Shown here: piece by piece, positions 48,390 to 59,489 of the stretch
Position numbering within the stretch: the first letter of the stretch is position 1
How the letters are laid out: every line of letters begins with the position of its first letter
Origin: Nymphaea colorata
Lineage: Eukaryota; Streptophyta; Magnoliopsida; Nymphaeales; Nymphaeaceae
Reading direction: 5' to 3'
Length of the DNA stretch: 64,000 bases
Assembly (NCBI RefSeq): GCF_008831285.2
Contig: NC_045138.2
Coordinates: forward strand, 7,967,205-8,031,204
Program-made: the position numbers and the translations under genes
Notes under the pieces: model-generated
Seen by the model: the letters and a program-made list of their open reading frames with translations, nothing else
The model's database searches: none
Told to the model about the DNA's origin: nothing

Positions 48390-48712
48390 GCCCTGCACAT
48401 ACTGGTATAAACAAGGGGCACCAGGGTCTCCCATGTTTTAATTGATGGAGGAGCAAGCCTGAACATCTGTCCACAGCAAATAGCTCACAAAGGCATAAAA
48501 CAAGCTGACTACAGCCCGTCATCAATTTTCATCCGTGGATATGATGAAACATGACAACCTTTCATAAGATGTATATGTGTGGATCTGAATATCTTCGATA
48601 CTAACCATCGGGTTTTATTCCATGTGGTGGATATAGAACTCTCATTCAACCTGTTGCTTGGCAGACCATGGATCCATGCTACCAATGCAGTTCCATCTAC
48701 TGTACATTAGTG
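48390..48712 (+). pseudogene. Tat element aspartic protease, broken
   Basis: The active-site segment reads VLIDGGASLNICPQQIAHKG (about 48434-48493) with the catalytic Asp in DGGA. Later come FHVVDIELSFNLLLGRPW and IHATNAVPSTVH. The LLGRPWIH close is typical of Tat-type proteases. One stop splits the domain (after RGYDET). Confidence 0.85.
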
Positions 48713-49368
48713 AGTCAAGTAGACTCACAACAGGAATACTATAACTATCTATGTAGAGGACAGACAAATTCCTCTTATGCATCCAATGGTTCTGGTACCA
48801 ACGTATACAATCGAGGTACCTAGTATTCGAGTTTGCAAAAAAGAAGAAATATCTCAGGGTCTCAACAAATTGGCTATTCAGAAGCCAAAGAAACAATATG
48901 GGTTGGAAAAAGATACAAAGCCTGAAACAAGTTACAAAGGTCATCCATTGTTCAGAAACTTCTGCCAGAATGAGAAAAGATTGGACCTGCTCATGTGCCA
49001 TGGCTACCAACCATTCACTAGCCTCGGCAAACATGAAAATGGAATGTTGGAACCTATTATCTTGTTAGAATAGCGAGGTACCCGAGCCCTAGGATGCCAA
49101 AGTTATGAAAAAGTGGATGCCGAGAAAGAATTCAAGCCAGTACCTTTTGTCAAGAGCAACACCATAGGCAAATGTTTTCCATCAATCTGAATCAACAAAT
49201 CCACTATCATTTTGTCATCTAGTTATCATTTTGCCATTTTGTCGTCATTGTACTTCAATAGACCAAGTGTCTTTATTTTATAATACCTTCAAATATGCAA
49301 TGGCATGTGCAATTTACTTTCATGTAAAACGTCTCAAATTTCATCTAACCTCTTTATAATCTTTAGGA

Positions 49369-51028
49369 TGACATCTGAGGATCAAACATCAAAATCCTTT
49401 AAGGAGGTAAATCCAGAACTCACCGAAGTGGAATGTCTAGAGTTCATCCAAATAAGAAATCAAGATCAACCGTCACCTTTGATTGATGATCCGATTGAAG
49501 AAATTAACATTGAAATGGAAGAGAATCTAAAGGTTTTTGCTATCGAAACAAGTCCCTTGGCAGAAGAAAGAAAAGAGTTAATAGACTTCCTCAAAAAGCA
49601 TCAAGAAGCCTTTGCATGGACTTATGAGGACACGCCAGGACTCGATAAAAAATTAGTGGAGCATCGACTACCATTGAAACCATAATGCAAGCCAATCAAA
49701 CAAAAATTGATGAAACTAGACCCTCGTCATGAGGGGCAGGTTAAGGAAGGTCTAGAAGACCTACTAAAGGCAGGGTTCATCCGAACAATTGAGTATCCTG
49801 AATGGTTAGCAAACATCGTGGCAGTCCCAAAGAAAAATGGCAAAATTTGACTTTGCATCGATTTGAGAGATTTGAATAAAGCCACACCAAAGGATGACTA
49901 TCCACTTCCAAAGCATTGACTTGTTGGTAGATAGTACCGCAAGTCACGCTATGTTCTCTTTTATGGATGGATATTCTGGCTATAACCAAATTAAGTTGGC
50001 TGCTCAAGACCAGACGAAAATATCATTTAAAACCCCATGGGGCACCTTTTACTATACTGTAATGCCATTTGGTTTGAAGAACGCTGGGCAACATATCAAA
50101 GGGCTATGGCAGTAATTTTTCATGATCAAATGCATCAAATCATGGATGCGTATGTGGATGATCTACTAATTAAGTAAAAAACAAGGGAAAATCACATTGG
50201 CATTCTCTCTCAAGTTTTTGATAGACTCTTACAATATAAGCTTCGATTGAATCCACAAAAATGTATAATTAGTGTGAAATTTGGTAAGCTTTTGGGATTT
50301 ACGGTTAGTAAAAAGGGATTCGAGATGGATCCCTTCAAAGCAAAGGTGATCATTGAGATGTCACCACCAACAAATCTTAAGGAGCTACGCAGCTTGCAAG
50401 GCAGAATTCAGTCAATAAGAAGGTTTATATCTAATCTTGCCATGAGATATGAACCCTTCAACCATTTACTGCAGAAATGAGTCTAGTTTGAATGGAGACA
50501 TGAATGTCAGGCCTCATTCGAAAAGATCAAGAAGTAGCTTCTTTGCTTGCCGATTTTAAAACCCCCAATTTTGAGAAAACCCTTACAGTTGTACATCATA
50601 GTTAACAATTCAACCTGTGGTGGAATTTTTTTCTCAATATGAAGAAGGCATCGAATAGAACATGCCATTTATTACATCAATAAGACATTTGTGCAGTATG
50701 AAAAGAACAACTCGCACATGGAAAAAACTTGCTTAGACTTGGTATGAATGTGTCAAAAATCAAGGCATTACCTATTGGCATGCGAAGTTAAAATTTTATC
50801 CAAGCTTAATCCACTCAAGTATATCATCGAACAACCAATTCTGAATGGAAGGATAACAAAGTGGCAAGTTCTGCTGATGCAATATGATTTAGAATATGTG
50901 TCACATAAATTAATCAAAGGTCAAACCATTGTAGATCAATTGGCAGATTTCCCTTTATCTGAGGATATTAAAACAAATGATGATTTTTCGAATGAGCAAA
51001 TCCTAATGGCCGAACCAAAGCCAATATA
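49369..51028 (+). pseudogene. Tat element reverse transcriptase and RNase H, broken
   Basis: The frame 49369-49685 carries the pre-RT region with FAWTYEDTPGLDKKLVEHRL. RT motifs follow: KAGFIRTIEYPEWLANIVAV, KKNGK, a stop, DLRDLNKATPKDDYPLP, MDGYSGYNQI, TFYYTVMPFGLKNA, and YVDD at 50151-50162. Then come KCIISVKFGKLLGF and LKELRSLQGRIQSIRRFISN. The first RNase H is weak (KYIIEQPILNGRITKWQVLL, 50818 on, then VDQLADFP). Stops and frameshifts interrupt the RT at several points, including one right after the YVDD box. Confidence 0.9.
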
Positions 51029-51481
51029 AGATATGCATTTTGATGGATCTAAAAGCACAACGGACGCAGGCATTGGGATACTTTTTATTACACCAGAAAA
51101 GGAAATGATTCCTTACTCCCTCAATTGAATTTTTCATGCACGCATAATATGATAGAATACGAAGCCTTAATACAATGACTAAAAATGCTTCTCAAATTTA
51201 AAGTGCAAAGTATTCACATTTTTAGAGATTCTCTTTTAGTTGTAAGTCAAGTCAATGGAGATTGGCATGTCAAAGATCAGAAATTGATCCCATATCAAGA
51301 ATTAGCAACTTCCCTCTTAAGACAATTTGAGGAATATCAACTCTTACATGTCAAAAGAGAATTTAACCCAATTGCGGACGGTTTGGCCAGTTTTGGTTCT
51401 ACCATTGCATTCAAACCTGGAGAATCTATCAGATCTTTTGAAGTCGGAAGACTCAAACAACCATCTTTTGTCATACCATAA
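51029..51481 (+). pseudogene. Tat element second (archaeal-type) RNase H, broken
   Basis: MHFDGSKSTTDAGIG (from about 51032) gives the first catalytic Asp; MIEYEALI near 51150 carries the Glu in a shifted frame. FRDSLLVVSQVNG and LLHVKREFNPIADGLASFGS complete the fold. The presence of this second RNase H after the usual RT/RNase H is a marker of the Tat lineage. Confidence 0.88.
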
Positions 51482-51484
51482 CAA

Positions 51485-52377
51485 GTGTTACAAGTAGAAA
51501 GTAGAGAAACACCATGGTACCAAAACATCAAGGATTTTCTTCGAACTAGAATACTTCTACCTGAAATATCTCGAAAAGAACAAAGGGCTCTGAGAGACAT
51601 GTCATCAAGATATTTTATTTTAGCTGACATTTTATATAGAAGAGGGTTTGGTACAAAAGATGCTAGATCTCTGGATGTAAATAAGGCACTAGAGATCATT
51701 CAAGAAGCTCATGAAGGAATTTGTGGGGGACATGTAGGGTATTAGACCCTTGTCAAACATATAATCAGAGCAGGGTACTATTGTCCGACAATGCTGAAAG
51801 TCTGTCACCAATTTGTTAGAAAGTGCATCAAATGTCAGTTGCATGCACCATCAATTCATGCTCCAATAGCATACCTTCATTTGGTCAGCTCACCCTAGCC
51901 ATTCTCAATGTGGGCCTTCGACGTGGTTGGTCCAATCAATCCACCTGCCTCAAATGGACACAAGTATTTTCTTGCAACCACAGATTACTTCACCCAATGG
52001 GTGGAAGCAATCACTTTAAAAACAGTCGAAAGACAACATGTAGTGTCTTTCATTCACACAAACCTTTTGTGTAGATTTGGCATCTCACATGATATCGTTT
52101 CCAACAACGGTACTCATTTTAAAAATGAGAAAGTGCGCAATCTTTGTCACAAATACAAAATACAACATCACTTTTCTACCCCATATTACCCTCAAGGTAA
52201 TGGCCAGGTAGGGGCAACCAACAAGATTTTGATTCATGTCTTAGAAAGAACTATTCAAACAGGCCGAGATTGGCATGAAAAAATGCACAATGCACATTCT
52301 TATCGGCTGATTGATGCCGATAAGGTCAAAATTCCTAATCCAATTAATGCTTTGCATCTTAAGAAATTCTATACTTG
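51485..52377 (+). pseudogene. Tat element integrase, catalytic residues lost and C-terminal part deleted
   Basis: A linker (51485-51700) leads into the zinc finger H...H...C..C (HEGICGGH, CHQFVRKCIKC), interrupted by a stop at 51742-51745. The core starts WAFDVVGPINPP (first Asp kept). The second catalytic position reads SNNGTHF where the family has SDNG. The expected Glu in GQVEATN is Gly in GQVGATN. After DWHEKMHNA the frame jumps to SYRLIDADKVKIPNPINALH, the normal end of the protein, so about 200 residues are missing in frame. This integrase would be inactive. Confidence 0.9.
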
Positions 52378-53429
52378 AATTTGTAACTCAGAAATTTCAA
52401 AACAATTGTACTTTGATAAGCACATTCTTAGCAATTTTCAAATCAACTAAGGGGCATAGTATCCCTTAGAGAAAATTTCAAAGATGCATCAAAATTTCCA
52501 AAATTTTCAAACTCAGCCCATGTCTTGAGGACAACAGCAAGGGCATTGGTTTGAAATATGCAAGAAATTTCAATGAAATTGAGCTATTAATGTACATAAA
52601 TTAATGTTGGGCCCGACAATTGAGTGGTTGTAAAGGTCTAGCATGAGACGCCATAAGAAAAATCCCTTGTAACCCAAAAGGCCTTGGCAAGATGCTAGAA
52701 AAGACTATCAAACAAAATGAGTTGAGCGATGAGCTTGGGGTGAGTGTAGTTCTTCCTCTGGTTCAAAGCTCTGCAGGTGCGGATGGGCACATGACCTATG
52801 CTTACACCATGAAGCTAAAAAGCGATCCATAAACATTTTGCTTATATTAAGTCTCCTAAAGCCTTTTGAATTCAAGTAAATAAGTCTGAGGAGTGTTTTA
52901 CACTTGGTACCCTAAGACCAACTGGTCTAGGAGTTACCGGCCCAAAGCTCGCTACAAAGGTTCAGAAAAAAGCCCAATAGACTTGATATTGCATAAAGCA
53001 AACTACACAAACCACCAAAGCGGTGGAACTCCATAGTAGCTTTTGGGGTGGGGAGGAATTTCCCTCAAGAGTGAAGGGTGGTTCAAAAAGAAAATCAAAA
53101 TTCAAAAGCTAAAGCCAATAGGTGAAAAACTAAGTAAAAAGGAGAGAAAAAATGCTTGCCAATGGTCTAAAAGGCGTCAAGGGCTAAGTTCTCCAAGCAA
53201 CAAATGCAAAAACTTTCTTAATTGCAAAATTTTCCAACCAACATTAATTCCTCTACAGAGTCTCAAGTAAGATAGAGGAAAATCTTCTTATTTCAGGTCT
53301 ATGCCTAGCATTTCCCCTCCAGTGAGGATGATTTGAAAAATGGATTTTTCAAATAATTTGCAAAAATTTGGTGTGTAAATCTTTGCTATTAAGAATTTGT
53401 TAACTTGCTTAATAGCAAATAGGGGCATC
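52378..53429 (+). other. 3' untranslated region of the Tat element
   Basis: No coding motif. It ends with the purine tract AATAGGGGCATC just before the 3' LTR, a probable polypurine tract. Confidence 0.75.
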
Positions 53430-54599
53430 TGTTAACACCCCAAATTTTTCCACACCAAAATTGAATGAATGTCAAAATTTTACAAAAAAAATTGTGAAAA
53501 ATGCAATTGCAAAACCAATTTTGAATCCAAAGAATAATTTAGATTCAAATCCTGAATTTATCTCGTGACCTGAATCCCAATGTAGGATTACCAGTCCAAG
53601 CTATGACAAAATTAGGATTTGAAATCCAAATTCAATTACAAATGTCGTTTGAAATACAAATTCAATTACAGATGTCATTTGAAATCCATATCCAATTGCA
53701 AAATTTAGATTTTGATCTAAATATGAGAATTAGATCTAATTCAGTCTAGAATGCTACGCGGAACCTACGTGGGCCCCTCCTACCCGTGTGGTCAAGAGAC
53801 TCCCAAGGGTCACACACCCTTTTTTAAAAAAAAAAGTATTTTCTCTTAATTAAATAAAAAAATCATTTTCAAGGAAAAATGAATGATATCATAACTAGAA
53901 ACCTAGGAAAAGAAAGACATTTGTGCCTCTCTCTATTCCTTAACTAGGTCCTCTTTAAAGAGGGGTCAATCTCCAAAAAACAATAACTGGTCTGGTCTAA
54001 CCCACTTAATTCAAGTAGGTTCGACTCTAGTGCACCCAAATGTGGTGCCAATTTCAGCTAGGCACGGTCAACATGGGCTCAACTCAATCAAAAGGGTAGG
54101 TCTGTCCCACGACCCAATCAGTGGATGAAAATAAACTTTGACCAAATCAAATTCACTTTGACTAAACTTAGTCAAAGTACAATTTAGCTCAATTAAGAGC
54201 TTTCTTAGCTCAAATTTATCAAATTACCTCAAACAAAGTCAAACTACTCGCAAATATGCTTTGACTTCGGTCAATTGGTCAAATTTGACCAATCTAGATA
54301 ATTTTGCCCTTTTATGAGCAAATTGAGATTACAGAGCCTAAATTGGTTTATGAAAGACACATACACATTTGGGTTTATCAAATGTATAAATCAAATATCA
54401 AATTAAAATTCAATATTTCAAACCAAAGTTTGATTCAATTGAAATCTATTTTCAATCAAGTTTTGAATGAAAATACCCTTTTCGAATCAAATTTGATAAA
54501 ATTTTCAAATTTTATTCAAATTTTAATTGAATTGTCATAATTCAATAACATTTAGAGCTTAGTAACTAGGTTTAACCTAACAAGCTTGATTTAAAAAAA

Positions 54600-55740
54600 A
54601 AAAAGAAATAAATAGAACAAACTAAGGCAAAACCCTATGCAAGAGCATTTTTTATCCAAAATTTTGTGAAAGTTGGTCAGCTAGGTCTGAACCAAGGTTG
54701 ACCACACCTAGCCCAGCCCACCTAGCATGTGTAAATGAGATAAGAATGATTAAATAGAGTCATTAAAAGCTCATTTAATCCATTTTTAAACTCCCTAAGC
54801 CTTGATTAATCTTCTAAGGCAAATTAAAGAAGGTGATTGTACCCTTCTTCTCCTCTATATAAACCCTCCCTTGGCAACCAAGGGGGGACAAATTTTTGAC
54901 TATTGCATAAAGTTGTTACAACTAAGGAGCTAAGAGGGAGAAGCCAAGGAGGAGAAGAAGAATTCGTCCAAGCCCCCTTTCCCCTTTTCCTTTTCTCCCA
55001 TTTTCTTCTTCATTTTCCTCTATTCTCTCCATTGATTTTGCTAAGTTAGGGTGCTTAAGTGAACCCTTACTTAGGATTTTCGTGGTCAGAAGCTCTCTTT
55101 CTCACTACAAATTCCATCAAGTAAACTATTCTTCTTCTTGCTTTGCTCAGCTTGAATCCAAGCTTGGAAAAAAAATAAATAAATAGAACAAACTAAGGCA
55201 AAACCCTATGCAAGAGCATTTTTTATCCAAAATTTTGTGAAAGTTGGTCAGCTAGGTCTGAACCAAGGTTGACCACACCTAGCCCAGCCCACCTAGCATG
55301 TGTAAATGAGATAAGAATGATTAAATAGAGTCATTAAAAACTCATTTAATCCATTTTTAAACTCCCTAAGCCTTGATTAATCTTCTAAGGCAAATTAAAG
55401 AAAGTGATTGTACCCTTCTTCTCCTCTATATAAACCCTCCCTTGGCAACCAAGGGGGGACAAATTTTTGACTATTGCATAAAGTTGTTACAACTAAGGAG
55501 CTAAGAGGCAGAAGCCAAGGAGGAGAAGAAGAATTCGTCCAAGCCCCCTTTCCCCTTTCCCCTTTCTCCCATTTTCTTCTTCATTTTCCTCTATTCTCTC
55601 CATTGATTTTGCTAAGTTAGGGTGCTTAAGTGAACCCTTACTTAGGATTTTCGTGGTCAGAAGCTCTCTTTCTCACTACAAATTCCATCAAGTAAACTAT
55701 TCTTCTTCTTGCTTTGCTAAGCTTGAATCCAAGCTTAGAT
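54600..55740 (+). repeat. 571-bp tandem duplication in the 3' LTR, promoter included
   Basis: ACTAAGGCAAAACCCTATGC occurs at 54621 and 55192; both units continue in step through CTCTATATAAACCCTCC and AAGCTCTCTTTCTCACTACA. Each unit thus holds a TATA box (about 54855 and 55426). Differences between units are few, so it is younger than the split of the two LTRs. Confidence 0.93.
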
Positions 55741-55941
55741 TCTTGCTTAGGATTGCTCGATTTAAAAAATAGGTGAAGAAGCTCTAAATGCTAAGAATTG
55801 GAGCTCTCTTTCTCACTACAAATTCCATCAAGTAAACTATTCTTCTTCTTGCTTTGCTAAGCTTGAATCCAAGCTTGGATTCTTGCTTAGGATTGCTCGA
55901 TTTAAAAAATAGGTGAAGAAGCTCTAAATGCTAAGAATTGG
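55662..55941 (+). repeat. 140-bp tandem duplication in the 3' LTR
   Basis: AGCTCTCTTTCTCACTACAA starts units at 55662 and 55802; each ends near AAATGCTAAGAATTGG. Almost identical. Confidence 0.92.
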
Positions 55942-56668
55942 GCACAAAAGCAGCACAAGCCGCTGAAGTCAAACGATGGTGGCAAGAAGAAGGAGCGCCA
56001 TAGAAACATACCCTCCAAATCTTCAAATTATTCTGGGTGCTTCATTTGTATGAGCCCGTAAGGTAGGTGATTTTAACCACTTACTCATCTATTTTAGCTT
56101 CTTGTTAGTTCATTTTAATTTCAGCAATTCGTGGGAGGGGTTTATTTTCATTTTTTTTATGGCTGGGAATGATGTCCAGTAAGGAAAAACCTATGATTAA
56201 ATGTACATGTTAATGCATAATGCATGCATGAGTCGGTTTTTCTAAAAAAATGAACCCATAAATCAAATTTTGAAAAGGGCCCCAAGGCCACGTTCCTTTC
56301 AAAACAACCAGCTTAAAAACCATTTTGAACTCCCCACCATGATAGAATCCCGCAGTGAGAGAGTGATTTTGCTGCAATGTATATGACGAAAAAGCCCATT
56401 AAGGATGGATGCATTGTCATGAATATAATCCACCTTCGCATGGCGAAATTAAAGATGGACTAGCTTGAGCATTCATTTATCTCTTTCTATTTAAAGTAAT
56501 TTTGTTTCATGTTTTTTTAATTGATCAAGGGTAGTAGGGGAGATTTGAAACAAGTTTTCAATCTTCTTACGTAAAAGAACCTAGCCATGAATCATTATGA
56601 TTCATGAGTTATGTGGTCCCTTGATAAAATTTCATTTTGAAGAGTAATGTATGTATATATATATGCTG

Positions 56669-56712
<44 letters not shown>

Positions 56713-58492
56713 GTGCAATCTCTTGTTAAAAATTGTTTTCCTCTCTTAAAATCGGGTTGGAACACGTTTTCAAACTGGTTTTTAAGAAAATGGATAATTT
56801 TATTGATTTTCGTAGTACAAAGATATGAAATCACTTTCATTTCATCTTAAAATTTGTTTAATTTCAGCACATACATAAGGTGTATGTCAGTTGTTGAAAT
56901 CAGACCATGTTTTATAACAATTAGCTTAAGAATGTCAAATTTTATATATTTGAGATGTCAATTTTCAGCCACAAAGTGGCTATGTTTTGAAGAACAATAG
57001 AAAGTTTCTAGCCCTACCTAATCGGCTCTCTAAAGCCTTTTAGAAATTTCTGATTTTATTTATTAATTTTCAGACTTACATGTGATTGATAGTGTCTCAA
57101 AACCAATGTAAGATCATACTTCAAAAACCCTAATCTTTGTATCCCTTGAAGAACAAGATCAAAAGTGTTTTAATAGTCCAAGAAATGAATGAATCTTCTA
57201 AGACAAGAATATGAAATTTTGTTTGATTTTGAGAAGAAAGAAAGATTCTTAGTACTCCACGACATGAGTGAGAACATATGGCACATGATTTTTGCCAACT
57301 TGGATGCTTAGTTCATATGGAGTAAAACTGAATTTATCATCTTCCAAGACTCAAACACTCTTAGAATCAATATTTTATCCATTTAAATCAGAATAAAATC
57401 CGATTTTATTTATGACAATTTGGAGGAAAAAGGACAATATCCATGTTTCCTCTATATTTTCAAGTTTGATTTTATTTTTATTTGCCTAATTCTGAATTGT
57501 TTTGAGTTTCTCATCCATGAGTCAAGCTGATGGACTACATCTCTAATTCATGAGCTTAATAATGTGATGAGCACATTTAAGGAAAGTCCTACATTTTAAT
57601 CAAAATCAATCTTCATGTATTGATTGTATGATGTGTGGTTGCAATAAATGGACTTTGAGAGATTGTGGGAGAGTGAAAAATGAATGTTTTATATGAATGG
57701 ACTTTGAGAAATTGTGAGGGAGTGAAAAATGAATGTTTTATATGAATGGACTTTGAGAGATTATGAGAAAGAGAAGAATGAATGCCTCATATAGTTTCCC
57801 TTTCTATTCTATGTATTCACTTTCACTTACAATCAATAGCACTATGTGCACATTCTTAAGAAATTAAGTGACTCAGATTTGAGTTGCAAATATGTTTAGA
57901 AAACAACACGTTTTCTAACAATTTGGAACTTATTTTTTATCAAAAGAATGAACTCTATCTAACCAAATCACACGATTTGACAAAAGAAGAATTCAAAATC
58001 AATTTTGTTTGCTAAGAAAACTTAGCTGTTTTTCAAAAGTTGAACATGTGATCACAATTTTAACTCATGAATCATCTTGAGTTCACAACAAAGAACTCAA
58101 TTTTAATCTTCAAAATCCCCAAGAATTGTGAATTTCAAATCAAATGGCACCAAAACAAAGATTTTTAAATCAACTTGAAAACCCTCTAATCTTCAAATTC
58201 ATTTTCAAAATAAGTTCAAATCACTTATTCAAAATGAATTTTGGTTCTTGAATCCAAAACCTTAATGCACTAGCATATAGGATTTGCATCAGTAACTCGT
58301 ACTTAATCCAAAATGATCCTTAGTTCTTGGTCCAATTACCCCTATTAAAGGCGGCAGAAACGGTTGGATCTCGTACCGACGGGTGGATCCCTTTCTCTTA
58401 AAATTTTTTCCTCAAAACCCTAAATTTTAAAAGAATTTTGTTGATTCGCATTTCAACACCCTTTGATAAAGGGGCTGGGTGTGAACACTTAT

Positions 58493-58694
58493 ACTTAGGG
58501 TCAATCGAGAGATTACCCTAGACTGCGCCTCCTAGAAGCAAACTCTAAAATCTACAATTATTCTTCTTCTGTTTTGTGCTGCTGTCTTTTTCCTGTTTTC
58601 AGCTGCAGCCTTTGCACATACTGGAGACAAAGTGTTGCACAGACTAAGAGATGATTAGAAAGATCAAGGGTGCCATTCCACTGCATCAAGTCTC
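58493..58694 (+). repeat. Right LTR of the non-coding element, second part
   Basis: Resumes after the Tat insertion and matches the left LTR from TCTACAATTATTCTTCTTCT through AGCTGCAG, TTTGCACATACTGGAGACAA and CATCAAGTCTC. It has about 60 extra bases near 58493-58550 not present in the left LTR. Confidence 0.85.
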
Positions 58695-58881
58695 GATAAG
58701 CTTCAGGTGGGAACCATTTGCCCTTCTAGAGGAGGGAGCGAAAAAGCGAGATTGACAAATAGAGAAAGGTCATTAGATTGAGAGAGTGTAAAAGAGGAAG
58801 ACTAACTTCGTCTCTCGGTCGAGAGGGAGGGATATATAGAGAGAGAGACCAAGACAGAAGTATACCATGGGAGGCTAATAG

Positions 58882-58976
<95 letters not shown>

Positions 58977-59489
58977 CTGCACAACCTTTCAATGATTGAA
59001 TTCTAGCTCAACATTCCCAAACCAAATAAATGCACAAAACGTAAGAGAGGTGGGAATGTGACTCATCCCCAATGGTTGACGCCCTAAGCAATTGTCATAG
59101 CAGAAGAACCCAATTGTTGTTGTGTGGAAGAAGTCGGGACACACAAAAGGCAAATGCTGGAACCTAAATGGCAAACCAGCTGGACGCAAGAATTTCAGGA
59201 AATGTGTCAAAAGTTGAAGATGACAACATAACTAAACTTGCTAAGCTGCTGCAATGGGTGGCACAATCTCATCTGGCAGACCGACTCCATGAATGTAATT
59301 TCCATTAGTAAGAAAACAATGGGACTAAATTGTGATGTCATATTCTCCAATGACAAGGTAATTCTCAAGATCAGAAGTCTTGGAAGATGATTGCGGAAGG
59401 GTGAGGATTGGGAGGATTATACCACGTCAGTGTATCTTTATTTCATGTTTTTTCAACAACATTGAATAAAAGGAAGTCTTACCTGGACA
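58695..59489. repeat. Microsatellite-bearing spacer (TA and GA repeats)
   Basis: A TA repeat at about 58889-58952 joins a GA repeat at about 58952-58977. The remainder is unassigned. Long Ile/Tyr frames here are artefacts of the repeat. Confidence 0.75.

Larger units (their letters stand above)
40246..58487 (+). mobile_element. Tat/Ogre-lineage Ty3/Gypsy retrotransposon, 18.2 kb, complete boundaries
   Basis: LTRs begin TGTTAACACCCC and end GAACA. The insertion is flanked by CTTAT at 40241-40245 and 58488-58492. Internal order: primer-binding region, leader with a plastid accD piece, ORF1 with a plant-mobile-domain-like protein, gag, protease, RT and RNase H, a second RNase H, integrase, 3' untranslated region, purine tract and 3' LTR. 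An extra ORF before gag and a second (archaeal-type) RNase H between RT/RH and integrase mark the Tat lineage (Ogre, Retand). Every coding segment carries stops or frameshifts, so it is non-functional. Confidence 0.95.
53430..58487 (+). repeat. 3' LTR of the Tat element, 5.06 kb, enlarged by duplications
   Basis: Same ends as the 5' LTR. It is longer because of a 571-bp tandem duplication from about 54600, a 140-bp duplication at 55662-55941, and about 365 bp (54043-54405) missing from the other LTR. An AT microsatellite at about 56671-56709 adds more. Confidence 0.93.
33244..58694 (+). mobile_element. Non-coding LTR element interrupted by a hAT and a Tat element
   Basis: Two related LTR sequences bound the element: 33244-33566, and 40079-40245 continued at 58493-58694. 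A degraded primer-binding site follows the left one and a purine stretch (ACTGGAGA) precedes the right one, so the element reads on the + strand. Without the insertions at 33878-35252 and 40246-58487 it is about 5.8 kb. I find no gag, protease, RT or integrase motif inside, so it is a non-autonomous element (LARD-like) or a fully decayed one. A target duplication could not be identified. Confidence 0.7.

Noticed and set aside
56595-56850. Tyr/Ile-rich frames on both strands
   Set aside because: Produced by an AT microsatellite in the Tat 3' LTR.
33239-58699. A target-site duplication for the non-coding LTR element
   Set aside because: CCCTT before 33244 does not match the bases after 58694 in any close register; the right end is uncertain by a few bases.
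58726-58992. Ser/Leu then Ile/Tyr-rich minus-strand frames
   Set aside because: Produced by adjoining TA and GA microsatellites.
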